A stretch of DNA of 21,690 nucleotides from HGM11368 sp051883415 (lineage in GTDB: Bacteria; Bacillota; Clostridia; Christensenellales; UBA3700). The position numbers and the translations under genes were made by a program. Below the pieces are notes generated by a model. That model was not told where the DNA came from. It ran no database searches and saw only the letters and a list, made by a program, of their open reading frames with translations. Below, piece by piece: positions 15,551-21,690 of the stretch (position 1 is its first letter; every line of letters begins with the position of its first letter). The DNA lies in contig JBJETR010000007.1 of assembly GCA_051883415.1 (NCBI GenBank), positions 1-21,690 of the forward strand. Direction: 5' to 3'.

Positions 15551-16816
15551 TTACAACTCCAAAAGCTTCTCTAGTACTGCTACCTTGATACAACATACCA
15601 ATATCTTGACGGCTATCGCTAAGTCGCTGTCGGAGGTAAAGGTTGGCGCAATACGCAAGGTCTTGTCGTCGTCGTCCACGCCGTAAGGGAAAGGCGCACC
15701 CGCAGGAGTGATGGTCAAGCCTGCCTTTTTGCAAAGTTCACCCACTCTCGACGCACAGCCTGGATAGGTGTCGAGGGTGATGAAGTATCCGCCCTTTGGA
15801 TTGGTCCAAGTACATACTCCGTTGTCCGCTCCGAAATTCTCTTCCAAAGCACCGATGACTGTATCGAATTTTGGTTTGATGACTTGCATTTGCTTCTTCA
15901 TAATCTCGGCGATATTGTCCACGCTCTTGAGATATAAATAGTGCATATATTGCGATACTTTGTTGTAGCTGATAGTTTGATAAGTAAGGTGCGACAAGAT
16001 ATCCTTGACGTTGTTGGTGCTAGCAGCTATGCAAGCGACACCCGCTCCCGCAAAGGTAATCTTGGAGGTGGAGGTAAACTCGTACACCCTGTCCTCGTTG
16101 CCCGCCTCGATGCAAGCTTGCATTATATTCTTGAGTATGTCGGGCGTGTCGGTCAACTCGTGCACGCAATAGGCGTTGTCCCAAAAGATACGGAAATCGC
16201 TAGCCTTGGTCTTCATATTGGCAAGACGAGTCACAACCTCGTCACTGTAAGTAATACCCGTAGGGTTGCTGTACTTAGGCACGCACCAAATGCCTTTGAT
16301 AGACTCGTCGTTCTCCACAAGCTTCTCTACCAAATCCATGTTAGGTCCTTGCTCCGTCATATTGACGCTAATCATCTCTATGCCAAAGTGTTGAAGTATG
16401 CCGAAATGTCTGTCGTAACCAGGTACCGGACATATAAACTTGATCTTAGAAGAATTCCAAGGTTTGCCACCGCAAACGCCGAATTGAAGATTGCGTTGGA
16501 TAGTGTCGTACATAAGATTGAGGCTCGACGAACCGCCCACGATTACGTTGTCGGGTTTGACTCCCAAAATCTCGGCGAAAAGTCCTCTCATCTCGGGTAT
16601 ACCCTCGAGCATTCCGTAATTGCGGTAACTCTTAGGCATTGCTTTGAGTTGCTCTGCCATGTCTAGCATCGGCATGGCTATGTCAAGCTGCTCGTTGCAA
16701 GGCTTGCCTCTGGCTATGTCAACCTTGTTGCCCTCGGCAACTATGGCGTCATAGTTTCTTCTCTCCTGCGCAAGATAATTGGTAAGTTCTTCTCTGGTCA
16801 ATGACAAATAATTCAT
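15551..16816 (-). CDS. PLP-dependent aminotransferase, Asp_aminotransf (PF12897-like) group
   Basis: 421 residues with the fold-type I aminotransferase pattern. It has ARGKPC near the N-terminus, YRNYGMLEGIPEMRGLFAEI, GGSSSLNLM (phosphate loop), and PVPGYDRHF. The expected catalytic residues follow: N184 in KYSNPTG, D213 and Y216 in FWDNAYCVHE, and the Schiff-base lysine K252 in TSTSKITFAGAG. The variant sequences fit the bacterial aspartate aminotransferase group of PF12897 rather than classical AspC. Aspartate or another amino acid with 2-oxoglutarate is the likely substrate pair, not proven. The ATG at 16816 follows AAGGAGAGAGT. A promoter candidate at 16837-16865 separates it from der, and yfcE follows one nt after its stop. 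Confidence 0.85.
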   Translation of the reverse strand: MNYLSLTREELTNYLAQERRNYDAIVAEGNKVDIARGKPCNEQLDIAMPMLDMAEQLKAMPKSYRNYGMLEGIPEMRGLFAEILGVKPDNVIVGGSSSLNLMYDTIQRNLQFGVCGGKPWNSSKIKFICPVPGYDRHFGILQHFGIEMISVNMTEQGPNMDLVEKLVENDESIKGIWCVPKYSNPTGITYSDEVVTRLANMKTKASDFRIFWDNAYCVHELTDTPDILKNIMQACIEAGNEDRVYEFTSTSKITFAGAGVACIAASTNNVKDILSHLTYQTISYNKVSQYMHYLYLKSVDNIAEIMKKQMQVIKPKFDTVIGALEENFGADNGVCTWTNPKGGYFITLDTYPGCASRVGELCKKAGLTITPAGAPFPYGVDDDDKTLRIAPTFTSDSDLAIAVKILVCCIKVAVLEKLLEL

Positions 16817-16836
16817 ACTCTCTCCTTTTTGCATCA

Positions 16837-16865
16837 ATTTTAGCATATCGTTAACTAATTAACAA
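16837..16865 (-). promoter_or_regulatory. Candidate extended -10 promoter of the aminotransferase unit
   Basis: TTGTTA (16860-16865), a 17-bp spacer and TGC-TAAAAT (-10 at 16837-16842), giving a start near 16830. The spacer holds the inverted repeat GTTAA-TTAG-TTAAC, which could bind a regulator. Confidence 0.5.
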
Positions 16866-16871
16866 CTAAAA

Positions 16872-18191
16872 TCATATATCTTTTTCGCTCTTATTGCGTA
16901 CTATTATTCTTATAGGCGTGCCCTTGAATGTGAAGGCTTTGCGAAGGGAATTTTCGAGATAACGTTGGTAGCTAAAGTGCAATAGCTTAGTATCGTTGAC
17001 GAAGAATACGAAGGTAGGCGGATTGGTCGAAGCTTGAGTCACGTAGTAGACCTTGAGTCTCTTGCCGTTGTCGGACGGCGGTTCGACCGCAATCGTTGCG
17101 TCTTGCACCACGTCGTTGAGTACGCCCGTCGCTATACGCTTGCTAGCCTCTTCGTACACCTCCAAAGCCTTGGAAAGCAACTTCTCTATCCTTTGTCCCG
17201 TCTTGGCGGATACGTATTCTGCCACGAAATAGTCCATAAACTTGAGCTCGGTCAAAATCTTTTTGTTGAAGGTATTGACGGTGTAGGTATCCTTCTCGAT
17301 TGTATCCCACTTGTTCATGACAATGACGGACGGCTTGCCTTGCTCGTGCGCATAACCGCAAATCTTGACGTCTTGTTCGCTGAGTCCTTCTTGTGCGTCA
17401 ATCACTACGAGCACCACGTCTGCCCTACGAATTGCCGCCAAAGAACGCATAACGCTATACTGCTCTACGCCCTCTTCGACGCTCGACTTCTTGCGTATGC
17501 CCGCCGTATCTATTATATTAAACTTTTTGCCCTGCCACTCAAAATCCGTGTCGATAGCGTCACGGGTAGTGCCCGCTACGTTGCTGACGATAACTCTGTC
17601 GTAGCCCAAAATGCGATTGGTGATAGAGGATTTGCCCGCATTAGGTTTGCCCACGATAGCCACGTTGAGCTTGCCCTCATCTTGCTGAGTGTCGTACTTA
17701 GGAAGATGCTCCACCACTTCGTCGAGCAGGTCGCCTATACCCTTGGACTGCTCCGCCGATATCGCAACCACGCTGCCAAGTCCCAATTCGTAAAAATCAA
17801 AGGAATTCTCCGTCTCGTTGTTGTCAAGCTTGTTGACGGCTACGATGATAGGCTTGTTGCAGCCACGCAAAAATTCCGCCACTTCGTAGTCGTTGGCGGT
17901 AAGTCCGCTCTTGCCGTCGGCAACGTAGACTATCACGTCTGCTATGTCGACTGCCATTTGGGCTTGGGCACGAATATGTTGCCACATCCTGTCTTGGCTC
18001 TTAATCTCCAAGCCACCCGTGTCTACCAAAGTAAAGTTGTATCCGCACCACTCTGCGTCACAATACAACCTGTCTCGGGTTACGCCCTCCATATCTTCTA
18101 CTATACTAACTTTTTTGCCGACTATTCGGTTGAACAACGTGGACTTGCCCACGTTAGGTCTGCCGACTATAGCCACGAGCGGTTTACTCAT
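16872..18191 (-). CDS. der: Ribosome biogenesis GTPase Der (EngA)
   Basis: An essential GTPase with two G domains that acts in 50S ribosomal subunit assembly. The 439-residue product has a first P-loop GRPNVGKS (10-17), DTGG and NKLD (120-123), and a second P-loop GKPNAGKS (181-188), DTAG and NKWD (293-296). A C-terminal KH-like domain includes NPPTFVFFVND, HFSYQRYLENSLRKAF and GTPIRIIVR. Length and order are standard. The ATG at 18191 follows GAGGTGGCAA and overlaps the upstream DUF512 gene by 8 bp. The DUF512-der pair is a common clostridial arrangement. Confidence 0.98.
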   Translation of the reverse strand: MSKPLVAIVGRPNVGKSTLFNRIVGKKVSIVEDMEGVTRDRLYCDAEWCGYNFTLVDTGGLEIKSQDRMWQHIRAQAQMAVDIADVIVYVADGKSGLTANDYEVAEFLRGCNKPIIVAVNKLDNNETENSFDFYELGLGSVVAISAEQSKGIGDLLDEVVEHLPKYDTQQDEGKLNVAIVGKPNAGKSSITNRILGYDRVIVSNVAGTTRDAIDTDFEWQGKKFNIIDTAGIRKKSSVEEGVEQYSVMRSLAAIRRADVVLVVIDAQEGLSEQDVKICGYAHEQGKPSVIVMNKWDTIEKDTYTVNTFNKKILTELKFMDYFVAEYVSAKTGQRIEKLLSKALEVYEEASKRIATGVLNDVVQDATIAVEPPSDNGKRLKVYYVTQASTNPPTFVFFVNDTKLLHFSYQRYLENSLRKAFTFKGTPIRIIVRNKSEKDI

Positions 18192-19473
18192 TTGCCACCT
18201 CGCTGATTATTCTGATAACGTCACCGCCACTAGCGCTAACGTAAATTTTGCTATCCAACTTATTAGATAACTCCTCGACGCTCATTCCGTCCAAAAAAGT
18301 GGTGGTGAACTCTCTGAGCATGTTGGCGGGTATTACTACTCTACCACACGGCTCTTGTAATTGCGCGATTATATCCTTTGCCGTGACAAGCCCTGCAACG
18401 GTGATACTATCGCCAAAATGGTCGTTGCGTATGGCGTGAACCTTGTATTGCAATCCCGAAAACTTGTTCTTGGCTCTCTCCAGCAAACTTGTGAGAATAT
18501 CGCAAAAAGACTTGCCCGTAACAAAATCGAGAGTGACAGGCTTGTCGCTAAGTTGTACCGCCTCGAGTGCGACCTCAAACTCTCTCTCGAATTGCGCTAC
18601 CAAACCGACGCCGTTCTCGATTTGACCAAAGTCGCCGTAGCTCTCGTAGTCGGGAAGAGGTAATCGGGCTTTGAGATAAAATTCGTCCGAGCAGTAGCAA
18701 AAGCTTCCGCCTACGTGCTTGTCAAACCCCTCGACCTGACTTATCACCTTGCGTGCACAATCCTCGTCGATTGGTTGTAGTTCGAACAATCCCTCTCTAT
18801 GTCCGCTCAAGCCCACGGGTATCACTGCCACCGATAGCAAGTTAGGTCTTAGGTCGTATAGACGGCACAAAGTTTCTTGCAATATTTCGCCATCGTTGAC
18901 GCCCTTACAAAGTACGATTTGGGCGTGCATTTGAATGCCGTGCTCCTTGAGATATTGCATCTTGTCAAAGAGTTCTGCACCGTGAGGATTGGCAACCATC
19001 AGCCTTTTGGTCGCCTTGTCATAGCAATGCACCGAGATATACAACGGGCTGAGCTTGAGTCTTGCGATACGCTCCAATTCTTGCTCGCCCACGTTGGTGA
19101 GAGTGACGTAGTTGCCACTGACAAAGGATAGACGATAGTCGTCGTCCTTGACGTAGAGGGTATCTCTCATACCCTTAGGAAGTTGGTCAACGAAACAAAA
19201 GATGCACTTATTGCGACAAGGCATGACGTTGAGCTCTACACTTTCATCAAGTGTAAGACCTAGCTTCTCGTCAACGTCCTTCTCTATCTCAACGTCGACG
19301 ATATCGCCTTGCTTGCTCTTGATATTCATCACAAACTCTTCTTGGTCGTCGTAGTAGAGGTAGTCGAGAATATCAACGAGAGGATAGCCGTCGAAGCCCA
19401 AAAGCTCGTCGCCTACCTCGAGTCCTATCTCTTTGCCTATTGAGTTGTCTTCAATTGCCGTGATTTTTGCCAT
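18184..19473 (-). CDS. DUF512 protein with PDZ-like and radical-SAM-like domains
   Basis: 429 residues. The N-terminal part (about 1-65) looks like a PDZ domain (NSIGKEIGLEVGDELLGFDGYP). Then comes CRNKCIFCFVDQLPKGMR with a CxxxCxxC motif at C86, C90 and C93, as in radical-SAM iron-sulfur enzymes, and further on ISVHCYDKATKR. The DUF512 region fills the C-terminal half, with FCYCSDEFYLKA and LDFVTGKSF. The biochemical role is unknown. The family is common in Clostridia and usually precedes der, as here, with an 8-bp overlap suggesting coupling. The ATG at 19473 follows AGGTGAAGT. Confidence 0.9.
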   Translation of the reverse strand: MAKITAIEDNSIGKEIGLEVGDELLGFDGYPLVDILDYLYYDDQEEFVMNIKSKQGDIVDVEIEKDVDEKLGLTLDESVELNVMPCRNKCIFCFVDQLPKGMRDTLYVKDDDYRLSFVSGNYVTLTNVGEQELERIARLKLSPLYISVHCYDKATKRLMVANPHGAELFDKMQYLKEHGIQMHAQIVLCKGVNDGEILQETLCRLYDLRPNLLSVAVIPVGLSGHREGLFELQPIDEDCARKVISQVEGFDKHVGGSFCYCSDEFYLKARLPLPDYESYGDFGQIENGVGLVAQFEREFEVALEAVQLSDKPVTLDFVTGKSFCDILTSLLERAKNKFSGLQYKVHAIRNDHFGDSITVAGLVTAKDIIAQLQEPCGRVVIPANMLREFTTTFLDGMSVEELSNKLDSKIYVSASGGDVIRIISEVANE

Positions 19474-19489
19474 ACTTCACCTATGGGTG

Positions 19490-19518
19490 ATTATATAATA
19501 ATATTATTACAAAGTAAA
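19490..19518 (-). promoter_or_regulatory. Candidate promoter of the DUF512-der unit
   Basis: TATAAT (19490-19495) lies 17 bp after TTTACT (19513-19518), which matches the -35 consensus at four of six positions. Predicted start near 19483, giving a very short leader. Confidence 0.5.
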
Positions 19519-19719
19519 GCAAATTTCGCCTAAGCATAGTTGTCAGAGCATGAAAAATATGTCAAAATTGCGATATATGCGTAAATTTATCCCACTAAAA
19601 CCACATAAAATCCAACTCGCGATTGACTCAAAATCAAAATGCCGTGTCTACAACACAAAATTGCGGTAATAGTTGTCGGCAAAAGCACATTGTACACGCT
19701 TAAACAAACGATAATACAC
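19496..19719. other. Intergenic region between the ppiB terminator and DUF512
   Basis: About 220 AT-rich bases. Apart from the promoter candidate at 19490-19518 I see no gene, structured RNA or repeat. Confidence 0.4.
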
Positions 19720-19747
19720 AAAAAAGTCGATACGTATCGACTTTTTT
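19720..19747. terminator. Perfectly palindromic bidirectional terminator
   Basis: A 28-bp perfect palindrome with a GTCGAT/ATCGAC core and six A/T on each side. It lies 32 nt after the ppiB stop and would end that transcript. Confidence 0.85.
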
Positions 19748-19779
19748 GATAATTTTGGTATTGTTGAGAGGTGACGTAT

Positions 19780-20274
19780 TTATGCTCTCTTGATGGTCTT
19801 GATGACGATTGGCTCGTAAGGTACGTCATCGTAGTAGCCTACCGATACCGTGTGTACTTGAGATATTTCTACGGCAACGTTGATGCTATCCTCATCGCTC
19901 AATCGACCGAAAGCAGCGTACTCTCCGTCTAGAAAAGGGGTATCCGCTACGCAAATAAAGAATTGAGAGCTGGCGGAATTAGGCATATTGGTCCTAGCCA
20001 TAGACAAAACTCCCTTGGTATGTTTTAGAGGATTGTCAAAGCCGTTGGACTTGAATTCTCCTTTGATAGCCGAGGCGCTCTTGGGATTGAAAGCAACGTC
20101 CATTCCTCCCCCTTGAATCATAAAGTCCTCAATTACTCTATGAAAAATCAGTCCCGCAAAAAAGTCCTTGTCGATAAGCTTGAGAAAATTCTCAACGGTG
20201 ACGGGTGCTACGTCCTCGTAAAGCTCGGCGTTCATAACTCTGCCGTCACTAAGTACTATTTGAATCTTTTGCAT
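19780..20274 (-). CDS. ppiB: Peptidyl-prolyl cis-trans isomerase, cyclophilin type
   Basis: A 164-residue single-domain cyclophilin that speeds proline isomerisation during protein folding. It has the catalytic stretch FHRVIEDFMIQGGG (44-57, with R46 and Q54), then ARTNMPNSASSQFFICVAD and LDGEYAAFGRL. There is no signal peptide, so it is likely cytoplasmic. The ATG at 20274 follows AGGAGGAGTAT. It is the last gene of a three-gene run, 9 nt after the Dabb-domain gene, and is followed by a palindromic terminator. Confidence 0.96.
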   Translation of the reverse strand: MQKIQIVLSDGRVMNAELYEDVAPVTVENFLKLIDKDFFAGLIFHRVIEDFMIQGGGMDVAFNPKSASAIKGEFKSNGFDNPLKHTKGVLSMARTNMPNSASSQFFICVADTPFLDGEYAAFGRLSDEDSINVAVEISQVHTVSVGYYDDVPYEPIVIKTIKRA

Positions 20275-20283
20275 ATACTCCTC

Positions 20284-20571
20284 CTAATATTGAAAATCTA
20301 CGCTGTGCGACTTGACAACCACACTCTTGACGTACTGCATAACGGGTACGTGAACGGGGTGCTCTTTGTATACTTGCATATCGGCAAGGCTGTCGAAAGT
20401 GCAAATCAAAACCACGTCAAAGCTTCTCTCAGAACCTAGACAATCTTTGCCCGCTTCTATAGATTTGAGCACCTCGATTTTGCCTTGCATTGACATAAAA
20501 CGAGCTACGAGTGCGTCCTTTGACTCTTCGCTTGAGTCTTGAAGTTGGTACATTACTACGTGTTTAATCAT
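20284..20571 (-). CDS. Dabb-domain (stress-responsive A/B barrel) protein
   Basis: A 95-residue single Dabb domain. It starts MIKHVVMYQL, as these proteins typically do, has the central SFDVVLICTFDS strand, and ends with the YKEHPVHVPVMQYV motif, which fits the HPxH-containing conserved region. Members are small dimeric ferredoxin-like-fold proteins of mostly unknown role; some are stress-related. The ATG at 20571 follows GAGGAAGATAACA and overlaps the glycosyltransferase gene by 8 bp, so the two are probably coupled. Confidence 0.85.
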   Translation of the reverse strand: MIKHVVMYQLQDSSEESKDALVARFMSMQGKIEVLKSIEAGKDCLGSERSFDVVLICTFDSLADMQVYKEHPVHVPVMQYVKSVVVKSHSVDFQY

Positions 20572-21690
20572 TGTTATCTTCCTCCGTATTATCGTCCTCG
20601 GTAGGTTTTTGCATTGCTTGTCTATGTTCGTACGCCCTGTCGGTCAAGGTCGCACAAATCATAGCCGTCGCATCCTCCCCTCTGCCTTCTAGCCGAGCTA
20701 TCGCTTGGTCGTACTCGCCCTTGTCGTTGAGCAAAGACAGCACGGACGACAAAAGTTGATGCTTGCCTGCCCCGCAGTACGCCAACGACTGACTAGTGAG
20801 ATAGGAATAGTTGCCCTTCTCGATATTATTCATAGGCTTGATAAGCACCATTGGCAGACGGTTGACTATAGCTTCGAAGGTCACCCCTGCCGTTGGCGAA
20901 GTCACTAAAACGCTAGCTATAGAATACAACTCTTGCATATCTTGCACGTTGTCGACTAGCGATACGTTGCAATCAATACCCTTGTTGCTACAATAGGTCT
21001 TGATATAATTTTTTAGACTCTTGCTACCCGACGTAACGACTATGATATTGACTGTGCGATAGTACTCGCCAAGTACGCTAAACGCATCTTTGAGATAGTC
21101 GCAACCGTATCTACCGCCCACCATCAAAATTACGGGAAGAGATTGGTCTACGCCGTACTTTTGGCACGTAGCCTCCCTATCGTAAGTCGCTTGGCTATGC
21201 TTTGCCGAAGTGCCTGCAACTAGTATCTTCCGACTCTCTACGCCACTCGATAATAGGGCTTGTGCCACTTGTTGGTTTTGAACAAAATATCCGTCGCTGA
21301 GAGTATTGATAAAGTCGTAATCAAGACAATAATCGGTGGTCATCGCATAGATTGGCATATTTTTGTCAAGCTTTTTGCGAGCTTTGAGTGCCTTGTCGTG
21401 CGACTTGGGCGATAAACACAAAATAACGTCGGGATCAAACCTTTTGAGTACGTTGTCAATTTTGCGATATTTGACTTTGACCTCTCCCTCATTGTCAACT
21501 TGCTTGGGTTGAGTAGACTCTGCCACAACGTCTGCATCCTTCTTGGTTCCTAGCCTTATCGGACCGACAAACCTATTGATAATCGGCAACAATCTTGCAC
21601 TAGCTTTGTAAAGTCCACGCTGAATTTTTGCCGAGAAAAGATAGGAAAACCTGTCTTGGTCTACCGCCACGACCTCGTAGTCGCGATAAT
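20564..21690 (-). CDS. Glycosyltransferase of the MGDG synthase / MurG-like (GT28) group, 5' end outside window
   Basis: At least 375 residues, open to the window edge. A GTG at 21670 could be read as a start, but upstream codons (YRDYEVV) continue a hydrophobic strand without a ribosome binding site, so the true start is probably outside. The N-terminal part resembles the MGDG-synthase domain. The C-terminal part has LMVGGRYGCDYL and SPTAGVTFEAIVNRLPMVLIKP, in the place of the usual KPGGLT(V/I)xEAL donor-sugar loop. That suggests a nucleotide-sugar-dependent transferase, perhaps acting on a lipid acceptor such as diacylglycerol. The end is acidic (EDDNTEEDNND). The donor and acceptor cannot be fixed from the sequence. 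Confidence 0.75.
   Translation of the reverse strand, partial: YRDYEVVAVDQDRFSYLFSAKIQRGLYKASARLLPIINRFVGPIRLGTKKDADVVAESTQPKQVDNEGEVKVKYRKIDNVLKRFDPDVILCLSPKSHDKALKARKKLDKNMPIYAMTTDYCLDYDFINTLSDGYFVQNQQVAQALLSSGVESRKILVAGTSAKHSQATYDREATCQKYGVDQSLPVILMVGGRYGCDYLKDAFSVLGEYYRTVNIIVVTSGSKSLKNYIKTYCSNKGIDCNVSLVDNVQDMQELYSIASVLVTSPTAGVTFEAIVNRLPMVLIKPMNNIEKGNYSYLTSQSLAYCGAGKHQLLSSVLSLLNDKGEYDQAIARLEGRGEDATAMICATLTDRAYEHRQAMQKPTEDDNTEEDNND

Noticed and set aside
17034..18206. A 390-codon plus-strand frame opposite der
   Set aside because: Antisense shadow of a strongly supported gene, with no motif and no translation signal.

Overview
The window looks like a fragment of a metagenome-assembled or draft genome from an endospore-forming Bacillota lineage, most likely an uncultured Clostridia member. 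The support is spoIVA with a sigma-E-type -10 element, a leucine T-box leader, a group-B-like [FeFe] hydrogenase, the DUF512-der gene pair, strong AGGAGG-type ribosome binding sites, and intergenic repeats of a kind common in gut Clostridia. Every gene I can support lies on the minus strand, so transcription runs from high to low coordinates.

Layout in transcription order. (1) 21690-19780: a glycosyltransferase (5' end outside the window), a Dabb-domain protein and a cyclophilin, ending at a palindromic terminator (19720-19747). (2) 19473-16872: a DUF512 radical-SAM protein overlapping der. (3) 16816-13558: a class I-like aminotransferase, a YfcE-type phosphoesterase and an [FeFe] hydrogenase, tightly packed. 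The hydrogenase runs into an assembly gap. (4) 13417-11548: spoIVA, then an unrecognised Cys/His/Asp/Arg-rich 97-residue protein and a terminator. (5) 11333-10188: a DUF3810 membrane metallopeptidase-like protein. (6) 10040-8326: trpB2 behind a consensus promoter, a TrpL-like leader peptide and an intrinsic terminator. (7) 8262-8008: tandem 105-bp repeats. (8) 7957-4470: leuA under a Leu T-box, followed by a MATE transporter. (9) 4122-1: aroB-aroA-aroC with 4-nt start/stop overlaps, then pheA (chorismate mutase-prephenate dehydratase), cut by the window start.

Metabolically, aroB, aroA, aroC and pheA cover the shikimate route to phenylpyruvate. trpB2 and leuA are separately controlled amino-acid units, each with its own transcription-attenuating leader. 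The aminotransferase could serve the same amino-acid metabolism, but its substrate is not visible.

There are two 100-N gaps. The one at 14875-14974 is probably false, because the 55 bases on each side are identical and collapsing them makes the phosphoesterase and hydrogenase genes overlap by one base. The one at 13458-13557 is real: it removes the hydrogenase C-terminus and the -35 side of the spoIVA promoter. The most interesting items are the Cys/His-rich gene behind spoIVA, the minimal TrpL-like attenuator ahead of trpB2, and the false assembly gap.
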